From Holothuria scabra (taxonomy: Eukaryota; Echinodermata; Holothuroidea; Aspidochirotida; Holothuriidae), in the NCBI GenBank assembly GCA_037179385.1, contig CM074196.1, positions 29,719,986 to 29,783,985 of the forward strand: DNA of 64,000 nucleotides, in the 5' to 3' direction. Within the stretch, counting starts at the first letter, position 1. Each line of letters starts with the position of its first letter. Made by a program: the position numbers and the translations under genes. The notes under the pieces were generated by a model. The model had not been told where the DNA came from. It did no database searches and was given only the letters and a program-made list of their open reading frames with translations. This document shows positions 24,301 to 33,656 of this stretch, piece after piece.

Positions 24301-25847
24301 CTTCCAAATATTTGAATTAAAAAAACACGCATTCCCCGGCCCGACGCACATTTAAAATAATTGACGCATTCTTATCATTGTTACGTAATTCCCCCATTGT
24401 TAAACAAGATGAGTTCCTATGAACTCTGTTACAGCAGGCTCTTGCTGAATCTGTGAACAAATTGTTCACAGCACTGAATGTTGTATACCTGTAGCTATGT
24501 AAGTACGTATTAGTATACTTAAGTAAAGACTACAGTGAGAATGCTGCTTGGAGGGACGTCAGCACTGCAATAACCAGAGTCGCACAGAAAAGCAAAAGAC
24601 ATGGATGATGTTTAAAACTTTAAGGAAAAGTTGAGAAAATTTTCATTTGAGTCTTGACACAAGTATCACCAATATCACATTCCATTCCATTACTTTCCGC
24701 GCCCAAAGAGATGCTCTCTGCTAAAAATAAAAGGGGCCGAAATTAAAACACCGTTTTTGAGGGGCGGAGAGTAACGAGGGCGGAAACTAAAAAAATCCCT
24801 AACGTTAGTTGTAGTAACGTTTGGCATAGGCTAAATAGGGAGCATTTAGGTAATGAATAAATACCTTTAAGTTAAACGTTAGGCCTATGTAATATCAACA
24901 TCGACTCGACGTTCGTACGTTTACTTCTAAACAGTAGGCCTAACACTAACGTTACAGTTAGCCCTTACGTTAGGCAGTGTGATGTGGATTCGCCACAGTG
25001 CTGTACAGTTGTATAACTTGTAACGTTAGGCCTGACTTTACTAATAGCGTGTTCGATTACTCGCCCGAGTTAACTCGTGTCTGGCACGACTACGTTCGAT
25101 TAGCTAATGACGTCAGTGTTCGCGCTTACTCGCGCCAGGCCCAAGTGAGCGACCCTTCGAGTCGGTTACTTAGGTAAATATCCCATCGTGCTTTGGGAGA
25201 ACATGGCAGCTAAACGAACAACATGCATTCGTGAACAATTTCTGAGCATGTAAATACAGTGGGGTAAACATGAAACTCCTGACTTGTGAAAAGTGGTTGA
25301 TGTCGGAATTAGTGAAGTCACTCACGTGTTATTTCTCGAGAATTTTCTAAATGGGCATTGTTTCGAGTCTACGTTCATCATACAAGCGAACCGCATGTAA
25401 TACGTACGTACCAGAGTTCGCTCTGCCATCCAGCTACGGGCTCTGTCATTGGCAATTGTGAACCAACTTCTCCAATAATTACCGTAAAACGTTCGTTTAT
25501 TTCACCCAACTGCGCATGACCATCGTAGCCCTAGCTCGAGGCTCGAGTAAGTCAAGGGATGCAACTCGAACACGCTATGATAAGCAGACCTAGGCCACAG
25601 GTTGTCCTAGCGTTATATAGTATATATTTCCTATATAGGCCTATAGGCTATATACTATATAACGCTAGGACGACCTGTGACCTAGGCCTAGGCCTAGGCT
25701 AGGCTATCGACTTTTAAGACTAACGAATCATAATTATCTTCATCGAAAACTTAGACTAATTAAAGCTGTTGACCTGACATACTGACCACTTGGTGGCAAA
25801 CCATATTTTTCGACAATGTCATCCTCACTGACTTCTTGTGATTCCAT
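12176..25847 (-). CDS. LRRC46: LRRC46-like leucine-rich-repeat protein, complete seven-exon gene
   Basis: Exons on the minus strand are 25847-25787, 21660-21576, 20069-19961, 18839-18683, 16068-15999, 15286-15114 and 12333-12176. They total 813 nt, giving 270 residues plus TGA, and every junction keeps phase. The protein has a short acidic N-terminus, an ITVSMIAKRNLP block, SDS22-type repeats (VRLDRENISEIDNLE, IKRIENLDSLMNLRFLVLSG, LQFLDLSDNLI, LAILNLSNNPC), an LRR cap (ALPHLKQLDG), an acidic Glu/Asp/Ser stretch and a basic, Ser/Arg-rich C-terminus. Block order matches vertebrate LRRC46 as I know it (about 320 residues, mainly shorter here at the C-terminus). The mammalian protein serves the sperm flagellum; an axonemal or basal-body role here is inference. 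The first intron is 4.1 kb. Introns hold a U2-headed retroposon, hAT MITEs and SINEs. Exon 1 uses a weak donor (GTCAGT). No cDNA support is available. Confidence 0.88.
13185..13525. repeat. GTTGTCC-hairpin repeat, copy 1
   Basis: The stretch contains at least five GTTGTCC or GGACAAC words, several as tight hairpins such as GGTTGTCCATTGGACAACC. Parts recur near 47858-47912 (inverted) and 21420-21490. It lies in the last intron of the LRRC46-like gene. It is a repeat with no recognised superfamily. Confidence 0.5.
14424..14675 (+). repeat. Dispersed repeat B, copy 2
   Basis: Direct copy of 1066-1316, in the last intron of the LRRC46-like gene. The order of shared words is the same, including TAGGCAGCCATTA and GGCCGACTGAAATCAGACCA. 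Confidence 0.75.
15114..15286 (-). CDS. LRRC46: LRRC46-like exon 6, LRR cap and acidic tail
   Basis: The acceptor is GTCTTTAAAAG and the donor GTAAAC. It encodes LKVIKALPHLKQLDGETV, then a strongly acidic Ser/Glu/Asp run (EESDEEESDDETDAE), and ends QALD plus one base. The acidic run follows the cap at the same place as in the vertebrate protein. Confidence 0.9.
15716..15779. repeat. 62-bp segment duplicated inside the U2-headed insert
   Basis: From TTTCAAAGAATTGACCC to GGTGCTCCTG this is almost identical to 16515-16578, with about one mismatch; the flanks are unrelated. It lies in intron 5 of the LRRC46-like gene. Confidence 0.85.
15999..16068 (-). CDS. LRRC46: LRRC46-like exon 5, last repeat and start of the cap
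   Basis: Only 70 nt. The acceptor is TATTTCTAAAG and the donor GTAAAG. It encodes QLPRSLAILNLSNNPC and then SDAGY plus two bases of a split Arg. It was missed by simple ORF length but is required by phase and homology. GYR followed by ALPHLKQLDG in the next exon is the LRR-cap signature. Confidence 0.88.
16460..16724 (-). mobile_element. Retroposed insert with a U2-snRNA-derived head
   Basis: Read on the minus strand it begins CTCAGCTTTTGGCTAAGATC and continues ATGTGTAGTATCTGTTC, the 5' end of U2 snRNA (about 40 nt, a few changes). About 220 nt of non-U2 sequence follows, ending in a GTCCGAAGGAC hairpin and an A-rich end. Direct repeats of about 20 bp (GAACTCTATTRTATTTCTAT) flank it at 16440-16459 and 16725-16744, the mark of LINE-mediated insertion. 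It is not a functional U2 gene, because the Sm site and 3' stem-loops are missing. It could be a U2-headed SINE or a one-off U2 chimera. Confidence 0.75.
16863..17268. mobile_element. 406-bp hAT MITE with perfect 8-bp target duplication
   Basis: Termini are inverted: TAGGGCTGTGATCGTTTAGC on the left and the complement of TAGGGCTGTGAACGTGTAGC on the right. CAAACAGG occurs immediately outside both ends. Copies of GCGATCGTTTAGCGATTAAT lie just inside the ends, a subterminal repeat typical of hAT transposase binding sites. There is no transposase ORF. It lies in intron 4 of the LRRC46-like gene. Confidence 0.93.
17500..18360 (-). repeat. TGACCT-rich diverged repeat
   Basis: Repeated TGACCTTTGACCT-like words (perfect at 17617-17629 and 18025-18037) alternate with TCTGACCA and CTGAACACTC words at irregular spacing. 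It resembles, in reverse orientation, the array in PSMB3 intron 4 and the block near 62480-62830. It lies in intron 4 of the LRRC46-like gene. Confidence 0.6.
18380..18530 (+). mobile_element. tRNA-derived SINE, headless copy
   Basis: Matches the body of the SINE at 6300-6532, in opposite orientation: AAAAGGCCATTGCCAGCTCAA, then AACCAATAGGTTGGAAACTGG, then GGGCCGTC. The tRNA head is absent or unrecognisable. Confidence 0.7.
18683..18839 (-). CDS. LRRC46: LRRC46-like exon 4, two central leucine-rich repeats
   Basis: The acceptor is CTATCCCACAG and the donor GTAATT. Fifty-two codons cover two SDS22-type 22-residue repeats (NLDSLMNLRFLVLSGNQI, then NLMLLENLQFLDLSDNLI). It ends with one base of a split Asp codon. 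Confidence 0.92.
19961..20069 (-). CDS. LRRC46: LRRC46-like exon 3, first leucine-rich repeat
   Basis: The acceptor is TTGTTTTCAG and the donor GTAAGA. It encodes VDKLLKLTHVRLDRENISEI and then a repeat ending NLYLQQ. The HVRLDRENI segment is the most diagnostic match to the LRRC46 family. Confidence 0.9.
21576..21660 (-). CDS. LRRC46: LRRC46-like exon 2
   Basis: The acceptor TTTTCACAG and donor GTAAGT are strong. It encodes ETKPVKITVSMIAKRNLP and then a Ser-rich stretch ending EE plus two bases. The IAKRNLP segment corresponds to the pre-repeat ITKRNL-type motif of vertebrate LRRC46. Confidence 0.85.
23348..23550 (-). mobile_element. tRNA-derived SINE copy with a truncated head
   Basis: Minus-strand copy of the 6300-6532 SINE. 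A clean B-box-like GACCTGGTTCAATTCCCAGG is present, but the A-box half of the head is missing. The sequence switches there to the tandem hairpins at 23554-23650. Confidence 0.75.
23554..23650. repeat. Two adjacent perfect hairpins sharing one core
   Basis: Hairpin 1 has 25-nt perfect arms (23554-23578 and 23582-23606) and a TTG spacer. Hairpin 2 has 21-nt perfect arms (23606-23626 and 23630-23650) and the same TTG spacer. Both share the inner AATGCTTTTGAAGCATT, but their outer arms differ completely. Confidence 0.95.
23772..24790. mobile_element. About 1-kb element with long GC-rich inverted termini
   Basis: The left end TTAGTTTCCACCCTC, followed by TTACTTTCCGCCCCTGAAAA, is mirrored at the right by TTAGTTTCCGCCCTCGTTAC and CTCCGCCCCTCAAAA. 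GGCGGAAA words therefore recur at both ends. The interior has no recognisable transposase. A target duplication is not clear. It lies in intron 1 of the LRRC46-like gene. Confidence 0.7.
25045..25577. mobile_element. Probable DNA-transposon derivative in LRRC46 intron 1
   Basis: The left end TAGCGTGTTCGATTACTCG is mirrored by TCGAACACGCTA at the right, and CTCGAG-rich subterminal sequence is shared. A TA on each side could be the target duplication. No coding capacity is seen. Confidence 0.55.
25591..25684. repeat. Long near-perfect palindrome with an AT-rich centre
   Basis: Arms of 36 nt (25591-25626 and 25649-25684) pair with two mismatches and share TCCTAGCGTTATATAGTATA. The 22-nt loop is itself rich in TATAGG. 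It sits just 3' of the inverted-repeat element ending at 25577. Confidence 0.92.
25787..25847 (-). CDS. LRRC46: LRRC46-like exon 1 (start codon)
   Basis: An ATG in GCGGGATGGAATC context opens a 20-codon acidic segment beginning MESQEVSEDD and ending LPPS plus one base. The donor is GTCAGT, weaker than the others. The single leftover G joins the TG of the next exon to make Val. No other nearby ATG gives a compatible phase. Confidence 0.75.
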
Positions 25848-25849
25848 CC

Positions 25850-26600
25850 CGCATTTGATAATACTAGAAATAACAAGTGCCTAACGTTAGTATGCAGTAA
25901 GGATTTGGCTCCGGCCGGCCGCGTACTCATCAGAAAGTCAGATATGTACTTCTATTGTGCTTCCAATTAAAGAAGATCATTTGGATCAAAAAATGCCAAT
26001 ATTTGTGCAAAATCTAATTTTACATTTGGTTTTTAAGTTAAACTTTAATTTTTTGATATAATTTTATGTATAATAGCTACTTAATTATGTAATTTATTTG
26101 ATTTATTCCGATTTTTTAATGATTTTCCTTGTAATGGGACTGTATAGGCCTATCTTCTGTTAGTTGAGCGTTTCCTTCCTTGTCGTAGTGGAAATACCAG
26201 CCCAATAAGCAACAAATGAATGAACTGCGATCCTGTCAGCGTCCTTGGAAACGACACGCCTTTACATTAAGTGCACAAAGTGAAAAACATAGAAGCCTAC
26301 TAGGCGTGTTACATCGTGACGGCGTTTTACCTTGAACAGGGGTGGCACCACAACTAGGGACAGGGTAGGGGGAACTCCCCAAGGCGAGTGGCAGTAAGTC
26401 CTGAAACTCCGGCAAATTTAAATGATTTCCCGGAAGGAAGCCTTGCGACACACTTTATTTGAAAATTTTGAACTGTACTGTAACTAATTGAGGAATAGTG
26501 AAGAAAATTTCGGATTTTTTCCCAAGTTGATTCGGATATTTTGAAAGAAGACTTTGTGGTTTTCAAGCTATTGAAGAATTTGCCTTTCCTATCGGCAAAT
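25850..26600. other. Upstream flank of the LRRC46-like gene, no gene seen
   Basis: This flank should contain the promoter. A short GC-rich patch (CGGCCGGCCGCG) occurs near 25914-25924, but no TATA box or initiator can be called. Antisense ORFs at 26236-26566 overlap in two frames and lack support. Confidence 0.35.
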
Positions 26601-26606
26601 TGAATT

Positions 26607-26830
26607 TAAGGTAAAGAGCAGTCCCCCAAACTTATTTTGAAGAAAAGCTAAAGAACACAATTTTGTCTTATTTCTCTTCAAGGTGTCTTTCATTACATTT
26701 TATGACTTTACTATTGCATATTCAAGGTAAACCAAGCAGTTATTTTTAGAAAATTTCACATTTGAAGAGGAAAAACGTGGTCACATGTCTCTCAACAGCC
26801 AGTCATGAAACTGGACAGTCTACTACACTA
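26607..26830 (+). repeat. Dispersed repeat C, copy 2
   Basis: Matches 63801-64000 (same strand) and 3550-3790 (opposite strand). The right side continues CAGTCTACTACACTACTTC, which also has a counterpart in the 3.5-kb copy. Confidence 0.75.
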
Positions 26831-28099
26831 CTTCAATTTGGGATGACTGATCTTGTCCAGTGGCGTTGTGACAGTTTACCGGGAAGGGGGAGGGGCATTT
26901 ACGCCTACCCGAATTTTCCGTCGATTATTTTCAACTGAAATGTAGACACTACTGTAATCGGGGCATTTTCAGCGCCCTAAGCGTGCCAATTTTTTGCCCT
27001 CCTTAAACAAATAGTTGAAAACATGGAGCTTTGAGTTGCAGAAAAATTTGGATTTGGGGTTTAGTGAAAGGAAATTTAAAAAGTTGGGAGATTACTGACG
27101 AAACTGCATTTCCTCTTGAAACGGATCTGAGACTGCATGACGACCAAAGATCGTTGTTGCTGCAAACTGTTCCTAAGGAATACGAAATTGAGGCTCTCCG
27201 ACGATAATTGCTGAGTCAATTGAGCTTATATTGGATAAAATTTGGAATTTTACTAGAGAAAATTTATGAAAATAGTCTTTTTCCGATGTCTCTTGATCAT
27301 CTCATGCCACATAATGGAAAATATCGGATTTTGTCAATTGCAGCCAGCTGGATCGGAAAATTTTACAATTTTCGGTCCAATTCTAATCTTCATAGCGCAT
27401 TCCTGAGCTGAGATATAAAATGTTGAAGTTATATTCACTCAATTTAAAATGGCATATTGCGCAATAATTTGAGATGTCATTGTTGCACTTCTCAAATTTC
27501 AATCTTTGTATTTTTTAGTCTTTTCTTAAAGGTTTTTTCCTCCGTGTATTTTGTTGTCTGTGTTTAACAATAAAAAGGTACAACTCATCTCGCCAAAATA
27601 CATAAATCCCCTTTAGGATAAACTCTGAAGCATACCTTACACAGTTAATAATTTACAATGGGGTAGTTGTACAGTGTCAATGTTACTTGAGCATTACAAT
27701 CACATTAAAGTCTGAAGAAATCATATTTACAATTCACTATCAGTTCATACTTACAGAATGTACATTGTATGATATACACAGATACAGAATAAATACATGT
27801 TGTTTCGCATTTTCAGAAACGTTGCTGTGACTCTACTTGTGTGTGGGGTAACCGTCAAAGGTATTTTCTGTTTTCAGTTTGAAACTGGTTACACCCCTCA
27901 TTTAAGTTGGGTATGATCGGGACCTGCAACAGTTAGCTTTCTTGACTGCAGTATTCTACAACTTGTAGAATTGTTCGCTCCCTAGCCCTTAGCAACGGTG
28001 ATCCTTGTACTCCTCAGGTCACTTCCCTCCGTCCAATCAGAGACCAACCTGTGCTATACACTGGTCAGCGCTGTCTGTATAGCTGGTTATATCTGTACC

Positions 28100-28476
28100 G
28101 CGCGCCAAGGGCGCAAATCCCGGGGGGCAAGGGGGGGGGCTTCGCCCCCTCGAGTGAAAAAATGGGGGGCCAAATCGTAATTTGGTCCCCCAAAATTTGA
28201 GTAGACCTAAAAATATGGTCACCTTTTTTCGGTTTTTTTTTTCGTTCGTTTTTCTGAAGCTTCGGAAACGCTAGAACACAAGAGCTTCCGGGGGCTTCGC
28301 CCCCTGGACTCCCACAGGGGCTTTGCCCCTGGATCCCACCAGGAGCCCTATGGGGCTTGGCGCTTCGAGCTCGCGGTCCCCGCCACGCGTTCACAGTTTA
28401 ATACTCATGGGCACATCATAAGCATTTTCGCCCCCCCCCCCACTCTCAAACAGAGATTTGCGCCCCTGCCGTGCGC
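28100..28476. mobile_element. GC-rich element with inverted ends and clustered hairpins
   Basis: CCAAGGGCGCAAATC at the left is mirrored by the complement of GATTTGCGCCCC at the right, within about 20 bp of alignable termini. The interior carries repeated GGGGGCTTCGCCCCC-type hairpins. ORFs of 60-109 residues overlap in three frames because stops are rare in GC-rich DNA; none is credible. Confidence 0.6.
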
Positions 28477-29349
28477 TTCAGAGAATCAGTAGTCGCCCAC
28501 TCTTCCAAAAGAAAGGTACTAAGCTAATTTTCGCATGACTTGATTTTCGGGCAATGGTCTGGAAAAAATCGGCAGACATTGTTGAATCTTAAAAAGTCTG
28601 GCATGTTTTTAATTTAATTAATTACACTGGAAATTCCTGAGCGTGCCCTAATCCTTTCAAAAATTCGTCTTAACAAAAAGAAGCATTATAGTCAGGTAAA
28701 ATTTTCAGAAAATCAGAACAATTAAAAAAATTGTGACTTATTCGGGTAGCTTGTAAAACAATTACTCCTCAGCCTCACTTCATATAGCGTTGCGCAACAG
28801 TTTGCCCGAAACGGTTGAAGATTCGGGCGAAAGTTGCAAAAGTGTTAGGAGATGATTTCAATTGAACTGAAAACCCAAAGTAACGACGGCTTGGATTCCA
28901 CTTACAAGCATGAGAAATGCCATTTCAGGCTGTCGCAGTATTTTCAAAATTTTCTGTACGCTCCGCGCCAACTGATGGTGGCGCTCCGCTTAGGTAGTCA
29001 TTCGGACAGAATTACATATTTCAAGCAAAGAAATCTCTAAAACCTCTAAACTGGAATGCTCCAATACACCTATGGCTTAGCTTCACTTAAGTTCATTGTA
29101 TAAAAAAAGAAAAGAAGAAAAAAAAAAACCACTGAAGAACCCTCGGCCTCTGAATAATATGTCAAGCCTATGTCGGAGGAGGGGAATGGGAGGTGGGTTC
29201 ACCGGAAAAATATGGTCTTTTGCCCCGCCCCTCCCCCGACAAGTGACCACAGACACGTCACTGCCCTGCACCCCACCAAAAGAAACTCGGACTATGCGGG
29301 GAGATTACATTTTACTCAACTTCCTGCTTAAGTCACATTAACATGCCCC

Positions 29350-30020
29350 AGAAGACCCCAAAAAACAGTGGGAGTTTTTATCTAAAAAAAGATGTGAGTC
29401 TGTGATTGTCCAGTAAATGCACTCAGGTATGAGAGCAAACTGTCTAGTCAACTTCTTATCCGGTGTTTGTTGACAAATTTTCTACCCTTTTTTTTAGAAT
29501 TATGACACCGGATTATGAGAGAACTGGTCAAGTAACTCTTACCTACGTGACCCTTACCCTGATTTTAACGTAACCATGAATTTGAAACAATGTAATTTTT
29601 TTCATGACGTGGATCATTCGTCCTGAAAGGCAAAACAATGCGTGCCGTGGCGCGCGTGTTTACCGCGCTGTGATGTGATTCATTACTTGGTGAAGACAGT
29701 TAGGCCTAGTGCTTTTATGAAAGGCGGTAATGTTGGCTTTTCATTTCTTTTCCTATTTGTTGTCGAAATGTAAAGTCAATTAAAAATAAATTGCCTAAAG
29801 CCTTTTAATCGTAAATACATCGGTCAATGGATACAGGTTTGCACTCACCAATATGTCACTGTTCCACGTAACTTTAGGTTGTCATAAGTCAGTCACAACA
29901 AAAAATCAAAGCCAAAGTGGAAGTACTGTTAAACACTTTGCAACGCCCCCACCCAGCAGCTTTCTATCAAAACCAGTGGGTTCATCGTTAAATACAAAAG
30001 AAAAAAATGCTTTCTATCAA
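29350..30020. other. No gene seen
   Basis: AT-rich, with a short ATCCGGTGT/ACACCGGAT inverted pair near 29459-29516. No splice-supported ORF. Confidence 0.3.
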
Positions 30021-30039
30021 AACGGTGCCATTGACTACA

Positions 30040-30420
30040 AGCGCCATTTAAGTTTACATGGTTACTACCGTTTACATCGTCGTTAATTGTATTTGCGTTA
30101 ACTGGAACAGCGCCACTACCTCTTGTTTGCACCTCGTTGATTGAAATTACATGGTTACCTACACCGGCGGTTAATAGCGACAAGGACGTTACCAACTTTT
30201 AGCTGGCTGTTGAAACCGAATACGCCGTTGTTAACCTCTTGTTGTACGCGGTTACTTCTGATCACGCCGCTGTTAACGAAATTTAGCACGTGGTTACTTA
30301 AAATTTCGCTGTGGTTACCAAAATTAACAACGCTGTTAATGATAATCACACCGTTGTTAACTCAATGTACAACGCCGTTACTACCAATGACGTCGTTATT
30401 AACAAGATTTGCGTAAAACG
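30040..30420. repeat. Degenerate short-period array with a CGYNGTTA core
   Basis: About 15 units of roughly 20-24 bp each carry a core such as CGCCGTTGTTAAC, CGCGGTTAC, CGCTGTGGTTAC or CGCCGTTAC, separated by 8-11 variable bases. Translation in several frames on both strands gives pseudo-periodic peptides (for example TPLLT..., or N.VVN... on the other frame), which shows the periodicity is in the DNA. No frame stays open across the array. Confidence 0.7.
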
Positions 30421-31124
30421 CGTTCCATACGTGTTGGTTTTCTTATTACGGCATAACCTGGAACGCTGTTGTTTCAGTGCACTATACCAATCGCACAGTC
30501 AGTGATATTTTCGTAATCGTTTCATCGTTGTTTTCTCTTATACATGTTGTGATTCGGACACCATGCCAACCGAAAAGTTGTAACCTGTACCAGATCTGTA
30601 GAGGATGCTCCGCTGTCCTCCTTATTTAGTTATTTTTCCTGCATTTACCGGCTCAAATACTCGGTAGACTTGTCAACCTAAAGTGCTGTAAATAAACTTT
30701 CAGATGGAGAAGATGTGTTCTGTTTTTTTTACTCTGACCAGCGCCCCTTAGACCTACATGTACAAATAACATATGAGTTAAAAAACCTCCAATCTCGAAC
30801 ACTCTAAAGGCAGCTTTCAGGATGCTACAAAAATTTTGTAATATCTTTGGACTAATTTTGTGCACTGCACAGAAAAATCAAAGGGGCTTAAGGCAAGTTG
30901 CAGATCATGACATTAAATGAACCACACAGTAGGGACCTGATGGGAACTTTAAACAAAAATTCCATAGTAAAAGTAGGTCACCAACACGAAAACCAGTTGG
31001 CAAACCATCAAAATGTACAAGACAACTGGCACAAGCAGGGAGAAAATGTTTGCAGGAAATTCTTACAATCGCCCTTAGCACACTAATCAAGAATCATTGC
31101 TTCATGCTGTCAACTCTGCTAACA

Positions 31125-31480
31125 TTAAAGAGGCTCATTGAGATGATATCGATAACTTAATTAGAGTCTCAAAGAGACACTACCACATAAAAAGGCTGAA
31201 AGTTAGCATAACAAGACAAGTTTCAAGTCCAAAAGTCAAAGAAAACGTTAAATTTTGAATTTTCTAATGTACTGACTTGTAACGGTTTTGTACATAATTT
31301 GAAAAAGTGTCTGGTCACGAATTTTTGGAAACGGACTTGAACTTCACAACTCACTCAAAAAACAATTATTTGTATGTAGGGTATCTAAGTTTGACCATTT
31401 GTCATTGGTGTGTGAAGAAAACTTAACAGGTTTGGAAAAATTTGTTGAATTTCATGAACCAACTCTATGAGTCGCTTTAA
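31125..31480 (+). mobile_element. TTAAAGRGGCTCATTGA MITE family, copy 1
   Basis: Starts TTAAAGAGGCTCATTGAG and ends with its inverse, CTCTATGAGTCGCTTTAA. About 356 bp, homologous along its length with copies at 51613, 52200 and 60315. No coding capacity. Confidence 0.85.
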
Positions 31481-31984
31481 AAGAAGGAAAAACGTAGTAG
31501 TTTGTAGTTTTCCTGTAAGTTACTTCACCTTGTACCAAGCTGTGATAGCACTCTTACCCTTATGGGGTGATGTAATTAGTTAAGCCCTCTCTGTTCAAGA
31601 AAAAAGAAAGTGCTGAAGGTCATAAAAATATTTTTAATTTTAAACTGGGGAAACAAAGCAGGTTTTGTGAGTTGTACAACAAGAAAGTCACAAATAATTG
31701 CGCAATGGACCAATTTGTTTTAAATGGATAAACTTCAATATTTTATATCTCAACTCCGGAATGTCCCACGAAGATGGGAGTTGGACTGTTAGAGTTCTTT
31801 TTTTCGTGTTCCTTAATATATAAATATTTAAATATTTAAATTTTTTGCCCTGATGCACACTTTAATGATGAGTCTACGGTATTGTTTATTAGTGATTCTA
31901 ATCGAATATCTAAATTACTAATAGTATTGGTAATAAAATTTATACCTTTTATTCTAAACAAAGGTTGGGGTATACACCTGAGGA

Positions 31985-32158
31985 CAGTTGCGTAGCCGCC
32001 ACGGGGTTGACTTTTGCAGTTGAACCCCCCAAGACCCAACGTTACAATGCAAAGACACCTAAAATAGTGTTTTTTCCCTCTCCCCTTACCTATAGACTTT
32101 TCCCTCATGTCGTGACCTAAATCCCGCCCTCCATGACACCATCCTTGCTACGCTACTG
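31985..32158. mobile_element. Short inverted-terminal element (CAGTNGCGTAGC ends)
   Basis: The left end CAGTTGCGTAGCCGCC and the right end complement CAGTAGCGTAGCAAGG define a 174-bp element. This terminus type is common among marine-invertebrate hAT-like MITEs. The flanking octamers match only partly, so the target duplication is not proven. Confidence 0.65.
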
Positions 32159-32159
32159 C

Positions 32160-32700
32160 CCGAGTGCTTCTGGAGCTCTAAATTATTTAAAATAATATTT
32201 TCCTTGCAGAAGTGTATGTTTCAAAAGAATTGTATGAAGGGAACATCTTGGAGATATATTGGATCCCTTTGATGAATGTCTGCTGTGTCTAATTTCGTAA
32301 AAACAAAGTGATTTATATTATCCTTGTAAGTTAATTGTTACTCTTCTCTATGCTTTTTAAATTTGAATATTCATTTTAAATCTAGGTTAATATAGTTATG
32401 CATTTTGTCGTTGAGACAAAGGATAAGAAATAACTTACAGAGCAAACGAAAACAAACGCAAGATACTGACTCATTGCGTCAATCGTAACCCCTGCAAATG
32501 GATACAGCGATACCTTAGTTGGGTCAAAGGCCGAATATTGATGCTGACTGATGCCTTATGAGGAGGCCGAAAGAACTTTCAGCTTTGCGTACAAAAAGCT
32601 AAAAGCATTAACATAAAAATAATCTCAATATTACTCGGTTGCATATAATTCTTCTAATGGCTAATTTTCCTGTTCCTTTAATAATCTGTCAAAGTTGGTT
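32160..32700. other. No gene seen
   Basis: AT-rich sequence with no splice-supported ORF and no repeat shared inside the window. Confidence 0.35.
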
Positions 32701-32705
32701 CACAG

Positions 32706-33097
32706 CACGGACTTCCTATACATGGACAGAGCATACTGCGCGGTAGATTGTCGCTACCGTACGTGCGAGAAAAGCGCACCAAAATGGCCGTCTGCTATGA
32801 TTTTGTGAAAAAGTTTGGACTTGCTCAAGTCGATTGCCAGATTTTGCAAGAAAGTTGGAATATTTTTGAAATATGGCAAGGTAAGGTCAAAACCACTTCA
32901 CGTATTGCAGGAATATAATATTGTTTCCCATTCAAGTTTAATTTTGTTTAAAATATAACAGAGTCGTCGTCAAATCCTACAAATTATAACGTTACGGCGG
33001 CCATCTTGGTGCACCTTTTTTGCCTCTGTCGTTGGTGATCATGTACGGATAGGACGTACGCGTTACATGCTCTGTCCATGTATATAGGAAGTCCGTG
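32706..33097. mobile_element. 392-bp MITE with 8-bp target duplication and ATGGCC-bearing inner repeats
   Basis: Terminal inverted repeats of about 29 bp begin CACGGACTTCCTATA and contain ATGGACAGAGCAT. GTTCACAG lies directly outside both ends (32698-32705 and 33098-33105). A second inverted pair inside carries GCACCAAAATGGCCG and GCACCAAGATGGCCGC. There is no ORF. The 8-bp duplication points to the hAT class. Confidence 0.92.
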
Positions 33098-33656
33098 GTT
33101 CACAGCCTAAGTGATAAACTACCAAAACTTGCTTTGGGTGAAGACTCCATTTTTATTTAAAATATAAAAACAAAAACAACAAAAAAAACTGTTTTAACAT
33201 TATCTTTTCACATCCTCTTTCTAGGAAAACAGTCCATTATTGCTCTTTCGCCAAGCATAGCCTTTCAGCAGACGCTTGTTTCTTCAGTCGTCCCCTTATG
33301 ACCCAGTAATTTCCCCAGAATGTGACTGCTGAAGTGAGAGTCTGTATTAGGTGCCTGTGTTTCAAGCCCTAATTAATCACTCTACTGTTTTCACCCTCGG
33401 AAAACAAACATTTCTTTGTCTTCCTCAGCCCCAATATACTGTAGTCGTGCAAATCCATGTCCTGAAACCCTGAAAAGGTAAAATATTCGGGAGAAGGTGA
33501 AAAAACTTTTAGAATATTTTCAATTGTCCACTAACAAAGACAGGATGGCGTTCAGATATGATGCAGGGCCGTATATTTTGCCTTCTATCCTGCCCCTACA
33601 GCCGAATTTGGGCAAATGTGATGAAAATCGTGTGGCAAGGTTGTCTTCAATGTCAT

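Noticed and set aside
28037..28394. 109-residue and smaller overlapping ORFs
   Set aside because: GC-rich transposon interior; frames overlap on both strands with no conserved motif.
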